Assembly: GCF_003076475.1 (NCBI RefSeq)
Contig: NZ_CP020919.1
Coordinates: 4,092,001 to 4,156,000, forward strand
Length of the DNA stretch: 64,000 bases
Reading direction: 5' to 3'
DNA from: Flavobacterium kingsejongi
GTDB lineage: Bacteria; Bacteroidota; Bacteroidia; Flavobacteriales; Flavobacteriaceae
The position numbers and the translations under genes were made by a program. Of this stretch, positions 16,367 to 25,242 are shown in pieces (positions within the stretch are counted from its first letter, which is position 1; the number at the start of each line of letters is the position of its first letter). The notes under the pieces are model-generated. The model saw only the letters and a program-made list of their open reading frames with translations. It was not told the origin of the DNA and made no database searches.

Positions 16367-17452
16367 TTACTGTTGTTCCAAAAAGGGATAATCGGTATAC
16401 CCTTTGGCATCGCCACCGCCATACATCGTATCCCTATCAAGTACATTTAAAGCAGCGTTTAAGCGAAAGCGTTCCGGCAAATCCGGATTGGATAAAAACA
16501 ACGCCCCGAAAGAGACCAGCTGGGCTTTGTCTTCCTGTAGCATTTCTTCTGCAGTAGCACGCGTATAACCCGCATTGATAATGAGCGGCTTACGGATCAG
16601 ATGCCCAAAGGCCGGAATGACATCTTTGGGATATTGCGGAAATTCATCAACAGGAAACATCGGCTGCATGATATGGATATAGGCCAATGGCAATTTATCC
16701 AGCTCCTCTAGCAAATAGGTGTATACAGCCACCGGATCCTGATCCATTATACCATGATAGATACTGCTGGGCGACAATTTAATCCCTACTTTATCCGCTC
16801 CTGCCACAGTAATCAGCTGCTTGAGCACTTCCAGTATAAAACGGCTACGATTTTCGATACTGCCCCCATATTCATCCGTTCTGGTATTGGAGGATTCCGA
16901 TAAAAACTGATTGGGTAGGTACCCAAAAGCTGCATGCAGTTCCACGCCATCAAAACCAGCTTCTAACGCATTAATTGCCGCTTGCCGGTAGTCCTGTAGT
17001 ACCGCTTTTATTCCGGCATGGGTCAATTCACGCGGTGTTTCAAATCCGGATCTGCCAAATCCCGTATACACTTCCTGGTTTTCTATTGCAACAGCAGAAG
17101 GCGCAACTGGCATTTCACCGTCCTTATTTGCCGAATGGGCAGCACGGCCGGTATGCCATAGCTGGGCTATTATTTTTCCTCCGGACTGGTGTACCGCGTC
17201 AGTTACTTTTTTCCAGCCGGCAATTTGTTCCTGGGTGTATAAGCCCGATATAAAGGGCATCCCGATGGCTTCTTTGGAAATAGCAATCCCTTCGGATATA
17301 ATCAATCCTGCTGTGGCTCTTTGCTGATAATATAAAGTAGTTAAGGGAATCAGATTGCCTGTGGCATCTGCCCTGCTCCGGGTCATAGGTGCCATCACCA
17401 TGCGGTTTTTTAGTGACAGTCCTCCTATTGTAATGGGTTCTAAAAGTTTCAT
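16367..17452 (-). CDS. Alkene reductase, Old Yellow Enzyme family (FMN)
   Basis: The 361-residue TIM-barrel flavoenzyme matches the NemA/xenobiotic reductase group: KNRMVMAPMTRSRA at the N-terminus (FMN contacts), AQLWHTGRAAH, GFDGVELHAAFGYLPNQFLSESSNTRTDEYGG and SFGALFLSNPDLPERF near the end. It reduces activated C=C bonds or nitro compounds with NAD(P)H. It is divergent from an HxlR regulator with overlapping promoters, the usual arrangement for electrophile-inducible reductases. Confidence 0.94.
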   Translation of the reverse strand: MKLLEPITIGGLSLKNRMVMAPMTRSRADATGNLIPLTTLYYQQRATAGLIISEGIAISKEAIGMPFISGLYTQEQIAGWKKVTDAVHQSGGKIIAQLWHTGRAAHSANKDGEMPVAPSAVAIENQEVYTGFGRSGFETPRELTHAGIKAVLQDYRQAAINALEAGFDGVELHAAFGYLPNQFLSESSNTRTDEYGGSIENRSRFILEVLKQLITVAGADKVGIKLSPSSIYHGIMDQDPVAVYTYLLEELDKLPLAYIHIMQPMFPVDEFPQYPKDVIPAFGHLIRKPLIINAGYTRATAEEMLQEDKAQLVSFGALFLSNPDLPERFRLNAALNVLDRDTMYGGGDAKGYTDYPFLEQQ

Positions 17453-17537
17453 TTTTTCTCTCTCTTAAATTGTTTTGTACACATTAAAAAAAATACAATA
17501 GCATCCGTGATGCTGATCTTTTTACGAAAAGATAGTA

Positions 17538-17569
17538 CAAAACTATCTCCATTACTTTACTTTTGCAAG
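17538..17569 (-). promoter_or_regulatory. Promoter of the Old Yellow Enzyme gene
   Basis: On the minus strand TTG (17566-17568) is followed after 20 nt by TAGTTTTG (17538-17545), matching the Bacteroidota promoter. The divergent hxlR-type promoter (TTTG 17562-17565, TATACTAA 17584-17591) overlaps its -33 part, so one bound regulator dimer could control both. Confidence 0.6.
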
Positions 17570-17610
17570 TAGGGACACTTTTGTATACTAAGCACATAAT
17601 GTAAAGTAAT

Positions 17611-17967
17611 ATGGCCAATTCAGCAGCTAACAATAAAAAAGAAATAAAAAAAATTTGCGACATGCAGACCGCACTTGATATATTGGGTGGAAAATGGACA
17701 TTCCTCATCGTTTATTCCCTCCTCGATGGTAAAAAACGCTTCAAGGAACTGGAACGTGCTGTCACAGGAATCAACACCCGGATGCTGGTCAAAGAACTAA
17801 AAAGCCTCGAAGCCCACAAAATCCTGACAAGGGAAGCTTTTGCCACCGTTCCCCCGACAGTGGAATATACACTGACTCAAAAAGGAAAAGATTTACAGGC
17901 GACAATGCAAAGCCTGCACCAATGGACTATCGATTGGGGTGAGGATACCGATACCGATAAAGTATAA
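17611..17967 (+). CDS. HxlR family transcriptional regulator
   Basis: The 118-residue winged-helix protein matches HxlR: KKICDMQTALDILGGKWTFLIVYSLLDGKKRFKELERAVTGINTRMLVKELKSLE, with the single Cys (residue 16) just before the first core helix, where HxlR/HypR/YodB proteins sense electrophiles or hypochlorite. It is divergent from the alkene reductase, consistent with autoregulation and thiol-based control of that gene. Confidence 0.93.
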   Translation: MANSAANNKKEIKKICDMQTALDILGGKWTFLIVYSLLDGKKRFKELERAVTGINTRMLVKELKSLEAHKILTREAFATVPPTVEYTLTQKGKDLQATMQSLHQWTIDWGEDTDTDKV

Positions 17968-18067
17968 TTAAATCTTTTCACATCGGGCACCTTTAAAGAT
18001 GTACCAACAATTTGTACAGCAATCATTTTCAATGTAATTTAGTATTGTAGCTCTAAAATCATTTTAT

Positions 18068-18643
18068 ATGGACAGCAATAGTAGTATTAAAAAGGAACTT
18101 ACTTCCGCAGCACAACAAACAGTACTCCGCACATTGAAAACCCGTTTTGAGAAAAATTCCAACCGTCATAAAGGACTGGAATGGGACAAAGTGCAGGCAA
18201 AGCTGGAAGCGGCTCCTGAAAAACTGTGGTCGCTCGATCAAATGGAAAATACGGGAGGTGAACCTGATGTTGTAGGCTATGATCCCCAAACGGACGCCTA
18301 TATTTTTTATGACTGTTCCCCGGAAACCCCAAAAGGCCGCAGGAGTACCTGTTACGACCGGGAAGCACTGGAATCCCGCAAAGAATTCAAACCCAAAGAC
18401 AACGCTATCGATAGGGCTGCAGCAATGGGAATTTCAATTTTGACAGAAGCCCAATACCGGGCATTACAGGAATTTGGCGAATTTGACCTGAAAACATCAA
18501 GCTGGATACAAACCCCGGATCCGATCCGGAAACTGGGTGGCGCGCTGTTTTGCGATCGGCGCTATACTACCGTATTCGTATACCATAATGGCGCATCTTC
18601 CTATTATGCTGCCAGGGGATTCCGCGGTATGTTGAGCGTCTGA
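18068..18643 (+). CDS. DUF4256 domain protein
   Basis: The 191-residue cytosolic protein matches the DUF4256 family: LKTRFEKNSNRHKGLEWDKVQAKLE, then MENTGGEPDVVGYD, YIFYDCSPETPKGRRSTCYDREALESRKEFKP and a C-terminal ALFCDRRYTTVFVYHNGASSYYAARGFRG. Function is unknown. Length is usual. It is monocistronic and not obviously linked to the neighbours. Confidence 0.88.
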   Translation: MDSNSSIKKELTSAAQQTVLRTLKTRFEKNSNRHKGLEWDKVQAKLEAAPEKLWSLDQMENTGGEPDVVGYDPQTDAYIFYDCSPETPKGRRSTCYDREALESRKEFKPKDNAIDRAAAMGISILTEAQYRALQEFGEFDLKTSSWIQTPDPIRKLGGALFCDRRYTTVFVYHNGASSYYAARGFRGMLSV

Positions 18644-18767
18644 GTCAGCGGTGAAACCCCATACCTATTAATCTCCTTAGTTTTCTTATCGTTATAAACT
18701 TTAACATATCCTAAAAGGCTATATTTGGTACACCTATAACGAATAAACTTTACACCAACACTTTTAG

Positions 18768-20465
18768 ATGAAGTCTCCTATTTATATTCTCGGCACCGGG
18801 CTTTCGCACAATGGTTCTGCAATTTTGTTAAAAGATGGCCGAGTTTGTGCCGGAATTGAAAAAGAACGATTAAGCCGTATCAAACATGATGGCGGCAATG
18901 ATACATTGGCGGTTCAGTACTGCCTCGATGCCGAAGGGATAACCTTAAAAGATCTTGCCCTTGTCGTACAATGTGCTAATCTGGATATCCCGGACCGGAA
19001 TTATTTTAAAGGAAAGCGGCTTTTTGCAGCAGCACCAGAGCTTAAAGTGATTACTATTTCCCATCATTTAGCTCACGCGTACAGTGCTGTGGGAACCTCC
19101 CCATTTACAGAATGTGCCGTTATGGTAATTGATGGATGTGGAAGTCAACTGGAACATTTCCTGGAACTGCATCCGGAACAGAAAAAGTACATCCCCCAAA
19201 ACCTGCAGGACGACATACACATGCAGTGTGAAAAGGATAGTTTTTATCATTTTGACGGACAGCAGCTTATTCCTTTAGTAAAGGATTTCAGTCGGATGGC
19301 AACATCCAAATCCAATATATTTTCACCGCCCACCACCCTGCATTCTATCGGTGGTTTTTATGCTACCATCAGTAATTACATTTTTGGGGACCTCGATGAT
19401 GTCGGTAAATTAATGGGGCTCGCTCCATTTGGCACCTCAGGTGTATTCGATTTCAAGGCGTTCGAATTCCAATCCGGAAATGTATTGGTTAATGAAGACT
19501 GGAAAAGCCAATTGACCAATCCCTCACACGGCTATGACTATTTCAAGACCCATTTTGATTATTATGCCAATGTAGCACGCTGGGCACAGGAGCAGGTAGA
19601 GCAAGCAGTAATCACATGCATTACAAACCGTTTGGAACAGTTCCCTCATGACAATCTATGTTATTCGGGTGGAGTGGCACTGAACGCAGTTGCCAATGCC
19701 AAGCTTCAGGATAGCAACACTGTCAAAAACATTTATTTTGAACCTGCCGCTGCCGACAATGGTTTAGCGCTCGGCTGTGCTTTTTACGGGTGGCTGGAAT
19801 ACCTCAAAATGCCTAAGGTAGCCCATGATGGCAGTACCTGTTTTGGAAAACACTATACCAATGAAGCAATTGATGCCGCATTCGCTAAAGCCGAAAACCA
19901 AAAATACACTCCTACAAAATACAATAGTGACGAAGCCCTGATGGACTACTGTGCAGCACAATTAGTCCAGGGCAAAACAATCGGCTGGTTTCAGTCGGGA
20001 TGTGAATTTGGCCCACGTTCGCTCGGTAGGCGAAGTATCCTCGCACATCCCGGCATAGAAAATATGAAAGACCATATTAACCGGGATATCAAATTCCGGG
20101 AAGACTTCCGCCCTTTTGCTCCGGCGGTATTAAAAGACAAAGTAGATGAGTATTTTGTGACCGGCAGGAATAGCCCCTATATGATTTTGGTCGACCAAAC
20201 CCGTCCTGAATATCGCGAAGCCCTGCAGAATGTTACCCATAAAGACGGCTCCGCACGGGTGCAAACGGTCGAAGCAAGCTGGAATCCGAAATTCGCCGGA
20301 CTGCTTACTGAATTTTACAGGCAAAGTGGTATTGCGGTACTATTGAATACGAGCCTGAACAAAAGGGGTATGCCCATTGTAGAAACCCCCGAAGAAGCCA
20401 TTCAACTGTTCGAAATAACGGCACTGGATATTTTGGTAATCGAAAATTATGTACTGGAGAAATAA
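18768..20465 (+). CDS. Carbamoyltransferase, NodU/CmcH/TobZ family
   Basis: The 565-residue enzyme has the two-domain layout of O-carbamoyltransferases. The N-terminal Kae1-like ATPase-fold part begins LGTGLSHNGSAILLKDGRVCAGIEKERLSRIKHDGG and has the metal-binding HHLAHAYSA. The C-terminal YrdC-like part contains WFQSGCEFGPRSLGRRSILAHP and REDFRPFAPAVL. These enzymes use carbamoyl phosphate to carbamoylate hydroxyls on sugars, antibiotics or lipids. No glycosyltransferase, PKS or NRPS gene is near, so the acceptor is unknown. It ends one base from the stop of the convergent beta-hydroxylase-like gene. Confidence 0.92.
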   Translation: MKSPIYILGTGLSHNGSAILLKDGRVCAGIEKERLSRIKHDGGNDTLAVQYCLDAEGITLKDLALVVQCANLDIPDRNYFKGKRLFAAAPELKVITISHHLAHAYSAVGTSPFTECAVMVIDGCGSQLEHFLELHPEQKKYIPQNLQDDIHMQCEKDSFYHFDGQQLIPLVKDFSRMATSKSNIFSPPTTLHSIGGFYATISNYIFGDLDDVGKLMGLAPFGTSGVFDFKAFEFQSGNVLVNEDWKSQLTNPSHGYDYFKTHFDYYANVARWAQEQVEQAVITCITNRLEQFPHDNLCYSGGVALNAVANAKLQDSNTVKNIYFEPAAADNGLALGCAFYGWLEYLKMPKVAHDGSTCFGKHYTNEAIDAAFAKAENQKYTPTKYNSDEALMDYCAAQLVQGKTIGWFQSGCEFGPRSLGRRSILAHPGIENMKDHINRDIKFREDFRPFAPAVLKDKVDEYFVTGRNSPYMILVDQTRPEYREALQNVTHKDGSARVQTVEASWNPKFAGLLTEFYRQSGIAVLLNTSLNKRGMPIVETPEEAIQLFEITALDILVIENYVLEK

Positions 20466-20466
20466 C

Positions 20467-21159
20467 TTATTTCCCCAACTCTTTAAGAATCGCAATGGCT
20501 GCGGGTGTATTCATGCGGGTTAATTCGGCCATCATCGCCTCTTGCTCCTTTTCGCTCATGATTCTGGCCGGTTGTACAAACTGGTCCTGTGCCGCTTCTT
20601 TATAAAACAACGCATCAGTCCAGTCATTACGAATACCATCAATAACTAAATGAATGCGATCCTTAGTCCCGCGATTGGCGACGGAATGCGTAAAATTAGC
20701 ATCGATATACCAACATTCCCCTTCATTCATAATTAATCGGTTCCCATCCAGGATAAATTCAACTTCACTATTGGTGATAATTGGAATGTGCAACCGGAAA
20801 AAATTGTCTTCATACCCCAGGCAATTATCGGTATGGGGTTTAATAACGGCACCTACTGCCAACTGCAATAAACGTACTGATGTCTTTTCGAATAAAAAAC
20901 CATCCAAAATTTCTTTAAAGTAGGTACAGGAATCTAAGATTTCAGTAGGAACCAGCTTTTCATCATCTCTTAAAAAACCATAAATAGTATCCGATCGCCC
21001 CGTTTGAGACATTAATGCAATAGAAGTCCATTGCCCCGAATAATCATTGGTATTGTAATGAGCCACCCATTTTTTAGCCATGATTTTTTGAAGGTCCTTT
21101 TGCAGCCTTTCGACATCAAAAACAAGAGGAAATTTTATCGACCGTATTAAATTATCCAT
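20467..21159 (-). CDS. Aspartyl/asparaginyl beta-hydroxylase-like Fe(II)/2-oxoglutarate oxygenase
   Basis: The 230-residue protein has the cupin core of this family: VGAVIKPHTDN supplies the HxD pair, and later THSVANRGTKDRIHLVIDGI supplies the distal His and the 2-oxoglutarate-binding Arg. GECWYIDANFTHSV is typical of bacterial Asp/Asn hydroxylase-like enzymes that hydroxylate free or carrier-bound amino acids or peptides. It converges with the carbamoyltransferase with a one-base gap. A hydroxylase could create the OH that a carbamoyltransferase modifies, but opposite strands mean no shared transcript. Confidence 0.88.
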   Translation of the reverse strand: MDNLIRSIKFPLVFDVERLQKDLQKIMAKKWVAHYNTNDYSGQWTSIALMSQTGRSDTIYGFLRDDEKLVPTEILDSCTYFKEILDGFLFEKTSVRLLQLAVGAVIKPHTDNCLGYEDNFFRLHIPIITNSEVEFILDGNRLIMNEGECWYIDANFTHSVANRGTKDRIHLVIDGIRNDWTDALFYKEAAQDQFVQPARIMSEKEQEAMMAELTRMNTPAAIAILKELGK

Positions 21160-21344
21160 AGGTATAATATTGGTATTTTAAAGACAACAATTAGGATGCT
21201 GGAATTTAATCTCTAAATTTTAAATCAGGCTCCCGTCCCTGCCAAATATAATGAAAAATCAAAATGGTGCCACTGCTAAACTCAGCCCTTTTTGCATTAT
21301 TAAAAATCGTATATTATGCCTTCATTTAATCCCTACTGCTTCAG

Positions 21345-21977
21345 ATGCCAATAATAACCTACCTTATACCCGGACTGATTGTATTGGCGTTCGTAGGTAT
21401 CATTTTATTTTGGCGCAGTAGGAAAAGTACGGCACCGGTACGCTCTATCCCAGCAAATCCTGGAACGGAGAAAATCTACGTCGCCCAAAACCGGGTACTG
21501 TTACTCTCTTTTGTACTGTTCTTTATAGGCGGTGATTTAGGGGTTATGGGCTACCTGGTTACCGATATTGCTCCGTGGGGCATAGGAATAATTCTCATCG
21601 CAGCAGGATGCTTTTTGTGCTTTCATAGTGTACGCTTTTTCCTGAAAAGAAAGACAATGCTACAGCTTACCCTTACTCCGAAAGGCATTTACCATAAACC
21701 CGTAAAATGGTACAGCTACGGCAGGAATGGCCATATTGGTCCCCTGTCTGTTTATTTTGCCAAAGACTGGATTTTTACAGCCTATACCGATTTGAGTTAT
21801 GTATCCTTAAAAGAATCTGGTTTCTTAGGAAACACGATTTACCTGGTTCCAAAAGGGGATAAAAGCTTTAAATTGCTTTTCGTTATTGATGACAACCAGC
21901 AGATTGTACGCCTATACCAGAAAATAAAATCCCATATACCCAATAATGGATTTGATGGAACTGCTGAATTGCTATAA
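21345..21977 (+). CDS. Membrane protein of unknown function, 210 aa
   Basis: I do not recognise a family. The protein has a first transmembrane helix at about residues 4-24 (YLIPGLIVLAFVGIILFW), then a pair at about 51-100 (VLLLSFVLFFIGGDLGVMGYLV; IGIILIAAGCFLCFHSVRFF), and a soluble domain to the end with a pleckstrin-like strand pattern (LTLTPKGIYHKPVKWYS; IYLVPKGDKSFKLLFVID). Such membrane-anchored PH-like proteins are common in flavobacteria. Confidence 0.75.
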   Translation: MPIITYLIPGLIVLAFVGIILFWRSRKSTAPVRSIPANPGTEKIYVAQNRVLLLSFVLFFIGGDLGVMGYLVTDIAPWGIGIILIAAGCFLCFHSVRFFLKRKTMLQLTLTPKGIYHKPVKWYSYGRNGHIGPLSVYFAKDWIFTAYTDLSYVSLKESGFLGNTIYLVPKGDKSFKLLFVIDDNQQIVRLYQKIKSHIPNNGFDGTAELL

Positions 21978-22134
21978 CATCCTGATACCTGTTAGTACTA
22001 CTGCTGGAATGGTTCATTTACTAACGCATTTGTAGTTCCTTTTTACTCCCACACTGTTAAAAAACAATCCAGTTATTGGACGTTATAATTTAAATTATAC
22101 ATTTGCATAACTAATTATGTAATCTACTATATAC

Positions 22135-23091
22135 ATGGGTCTATTTGAAAGAACAGGCAAGATGGCTTTAGGAAGCCGGCTAAGGTTGCTTACGGCCAAA
22201 GTAACAGAAGATGCCGCCCGGATTTATGAACTCTATCATATTGAATTTGCACCAAAATGGTTTCCTGTTTTTTTTGTCCTTGCGGAAGAAGGCAAGAAAA
22301 CCATCACTGAAATTGCCAATGAAATTGGGCACTCCCAGCCATCGGTAAGTAAAATAATCAAGGAAATGACCGTTGCCGGACTGGTAAAAGAAAAAAGGAA
22401 CTCAACCGATAAACGCCGAAACGTAGCCATATTGACAACAAAGGGAATTCAACTCACCGAAGAGATAAAAACACAATGGAAAGATGTAGGTGCTGCAGTC
22501 GAAAGCGTGATTTCCGAAGCCCGTCATAACCTTTGGGAAGCCATACAGGAATGGGAATTTCTGCTGGAGCAAAAGTCTTTATTGCGCCGTGTACAGGAAC
22601 AGAAAAAATTGCGGGAGAGCCAAGCAGTACAAATCGTATCCTATGACGAAAAATACCAAACTGCCTTCAGGGCACTCAATGAGGAATGGATCACGACCTA
22701 TTTCCAAATGGAGGAAGCTGACTATAAAGCACTCGACAATCCCAAAGAGTATATCCTGGATAAAGGCGGCAAGATATTCGTAGCCCTGTATGAAAACGAA
22801 CCGGTTGGGGTGTGCGCCCTCATCAAGATGAATGATCCCGACTATGATTACGAATTGGCTAAAATGGCAGTCACTCCCCGTATCCAGGGAAAGAGTATCG
22901 GTTGGTTATTAGGCCAGGCCGTTTTAAATGCCGCCAAAGAATTAGGGGCATCCAACGTCTATTTGGAAAGCAATACGTCCCTAAAACCTGCTATTAACCT
23001 CTACCACAAATTAGGGTTCAATAAAGTCGTAGGCCGCTCCACGCCTTATGCGCGTTGCAATATCCAGATGGAAGTACGCTTCAGCAAATAG
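22135..23091 (+). CDS. Bifunctional MarR-type regulator / GNAT N-acetyltransferase
   Basis: The 318-residue protein is a fusion. Residues about 1-145 form a MarR winged helix (EEGKKTITEIANEIGHSQPSVSKIIKEMTVAGLVKEKRNSTDKRRNVAILT). Residues about 165-318 form a GNAT acetyltransferase with LAKMAVTPRIQGKSIGWLLGQAVL (acetyl-CoA V-x-x-x-x-Q-G-x-G/S motif) and ASNVYLESNTSLKPAINLYHKLGF. The fusion is known in Bacteroidota and other phyla; substrate and DNA targets are unknown. A terminator follows the stop. Confidence 0.92.
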   Translation: MGLFERTGKMALGSRLRLLTAKVTEDAARIYELYHIEFAPKWFPVFFVLAEEGKKTITEIANEIGHSQPSVSKIIKEMTVAGLVKEKRNSTDKRRNVAILTTKGIQLTEEIKTQWKDVGAAVESVISEARHNLWEAIQEWEFLLEQKSLLRRVQEQKKLRESQAVQIVSYDEKYQTAFRALNEEWITTYFQMEEADYKALDNPKEYILDKGGKIFVALYENEPVGVCALIKMNDPDYDYELAKMAVTPRIQGKSIGWLLGQAVLNAAKELGASNVYLESNTSLKPAINLYHKLGFNKVVGRSTPYARCNIQMEVRFSK

Positions 23092-23107
23092 CTTCCCTAA
23101 AAAACAT

Positions 23108-23144
23108 AAAAAACCGATTCTCAGTACAAGAATCGGTTTTTTTT
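23108..23144 (+). terminator. Terminator after the MarR-GNAT gene
   Basis: AAACCGATTCT and AGAATCGGTTT form an 11-bp stem followed by eight T residues. Confidence 0.88.
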
Positions 23145-23347
23145 ATGGTGTATTATGTAAAGTATTTTTTTTAAATTAAATTTCAACCGATTCAATAATC
23201 CCGGCTCTTCGTCGATTTGCGGATGTATATAATTCCAGAATATTTTGTAACAAAAACCGCCTACAATTTAAGCAGGTTCATGATGCTATAAAGCACCACT
23301 GAACCTATTAAAAAGGGGGCGATACTGGTAAAAATACGTTCTCAAAT

Positions 23348-24730
23348 GAGACTGGTCGAAATTTTGTGTAAACAGTTCTTAGTGTTTAATATTACACCTT
23401 TCTCCAAATATGACCAAGAACTGATTCATGATTAATCCCCAGCTTGGTATTGCATTTATCCAGCTTTTTTCACAATTTTGTATTGCTAAATAGACTGATT
23501 TCTTGACGCTTTTTTCATCTGGGAACTGCACTTTTGTTTTGGTATATTTTCTAATTCCCCTGTTTAAGTTTTCTATTGTATTTGTGGTGTACATTATTTT
23601 CCTGATTTCAGCAGGATAGGCCAAAAAAGGCATGAGATTTTCCCAATTCTTTTCCCAGGAGCAAACGGCATATTTATATTTTGCTTCCCAGTTTTTTTTT
23701 AAATTCAGCCAGAGCTAAAACGGCTTCTTCCTGATTTATTGCAGTATATACTTCTTTCATTGCACTGCAAAATGCTTTTCTATCCTTAACTACTACAAAC
23801 TTAAGGCTATTCCTTATTTGATGAACAATGCAAAGCTGGGATTCTGTATTTGGAAAAACACCTCTGATAGCTTTTGTAAATCCGGTAAGGTTATCTGTAC
23901 AGGCAATGAGAATATCCTTTACTCCACGAGATTTTATGTCAGAGAGTACAGTCATCCAAAATGAAGCCGACTCTTCTTTATTTAGCCACATTCCTAATAC
24001 TTCTTTCTTACCATCTGTTTTTAGTCCGATTACAATGTAAATTGCATGGTTTTCATATTTCCCATCTGTTCTTACTTTCATATGCACAGCATCCATCCAA
24101 ACAATCAGATACTGTGGTTCTAAAGCCCTTTTAGTCCATAAATCAACATCAGCCAGTATTCTATCAGAGATGGTCGAAATCGTGGACTCACTTACTGATA
24201 TCCCATAAACTTCTTTAACTTGTTCTACAATATCACTACGGGTCATTCCACGACTGTACATTCCTAAAATAGCATCTTCAATCTTTTCACTCATCGATTG
24301 GCCTTTTCCGATGACCTGAGGCTCGAATTCACCATTTCTATCCCGGGGAATAGCCAGGACCATATTGCCCAAAGTCTCTGATTTTATATTCTTTGAGAAA
24401 GAACCATTACGGCTATTGCCTGTATTGTATCCGTCAATATTATGCTTCTCATATCCCAGATGAGCATCCAATTCTCCCTGGAGTAGCTGTTCAATGCCTT
24501 GTTTATACAGGTCTTGAAAAAAAGTATGGAAGTCTTCTTTGTTTTTAAATTGCTTTGCAAAATCTTTGGGTAATTTACCATCTTCGATCATAATCCGCTC
24601 TTTTTAAATTATTTAAATGTAGTTCTTTTAAATTCTATACTTAATGATCTGTTGTTTTTTGGCTAAGCCTTAAAATCTCAAATCAAATTAAAATCAATTT
24701 CTACGTTTACACAATCTAACGACTACTCCC
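23348..24730 (-). mobile_element. IS256-family element, copy 1 (frameshifted)
   Basis: The 1,383-bp element has 26-bp imperfect terminal inverted repeats: GAGACTGGTCG…TTGTGTAAAC on the left and, read inward, GGGAGTAGTCG…TTGTGTAAAC on the right. It appears identical to copy 2 (37589-38970) except for one extra T in a homopolymer at 23692-23700. The flanks do not form a target duplication: TCTCAAAT on the left, TCTTATGA on the right. That second octamer instead matches the right flank of copy 2, a sign of rearrangement. Confidence 0.92.
23379..24591 (-). pseudogene. IS256-family transposase, disrupted by a one-base insertion
   Basis: The frame starting at 24591 runs 305 codons and goes out of frame in the codons for EFKK, where the minus strand has nine A residues against eight in the intact copy. 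The remaining 84 codons resume in another frame (23379-23633) with the C-terminal MYTTNTIENLNRGIRKYT. Mutator-type transposases need the C-terminal Glu region, so this copy is probably inactive unless slippage on the A run restores the frame. A sequencing error in the homopolymer is also possible. Confidence 0.88.
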
Positions 24731-25084
24731 TCTTATGATGCTTTGGGCAATGCGGTGAATGAATCCTTTCCTACCCCTTTTATTTCGGGAGGATTTGATT
24801 TGCAGGCTGTCGGAGTATTCCATGAAGCGACTTTAGGAGTGGGGGACTTTTCCAAATCAAAACTGGTCCTGTACCCTAATCCGGCAAAGGATTACTTTAT
24901 GCTGACTGTCGGGGAACCTGCAACAGTAGTCGTATATGATGTTTCCGGAAGACAGGTTTTACAACAGCAGATCGAACCTGCAGGACGTATTGCCGTTTCG
25001 GATCTTGATACAGGCGTATACTTTGTAGCAGTCACAATAAACGGGCAACAACAAAAATCCTTACAACGCTTAATCGTGCAATAG
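24731..25084 (+). pseudogene. C-terminal fragment of a T9SS-sorted surface protein (other half at 38971-39602)
   Basis: The frame opens directly at the IS256 end with SYDALGNAVNESFPTPF and ISGGFDLQAVGVFHEAT, and ends with a T9SS type A sorting domain (LVLYPNPAKDYF, VVVYDVSGRQVLQQQ, GVYFVAVTINGQQQK). It has no start of its own. The first residues continue the C-terminally cut protein at 38971-39602, whose last host-derived residues are DPLYASY. Removing the two IS copies and one TCTTATGA octamer gives the uninterrupted reading ASYDALG. A terminator follows, as expected for the true gene end. Confidence 0.88.
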
Positions 25085-25105
25085 CCCGAGCATTCTCATA
25101 AAAAT

Positions 25106-25139
25106 AAAAAACCGGTACGTTCGCTTACCGGTTTTTTTA
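25106..25139 (+). terminator. Terminator after the T9SS protein fragment
   Basis: AAAACCGGTA and TACCGGTTTT form the stem, followed by a T run. Confidence 0.85.
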
Positions 25140-25242
25140 TGCTGTGATTTGCTGTAATGGCTGTTGCCGATGTTAGGATAGGATCCTGAAAACAGGGTCG
25201 TAATGTTTCCGGATCAAAAAGAAATCCATCTCAATAATCCGA

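Noticed and set aside
23261..23341. Short hydrophobic minus-strand peptide (SIAPFLIGSVVLYSIMNLL) left of IS256 copy 1, as tail of an interrupted membrane protein
   Set aside because: A TGA codon stands in frame directly at the IS border, there is no start codon, and 26 residues are too few to exclude chance.
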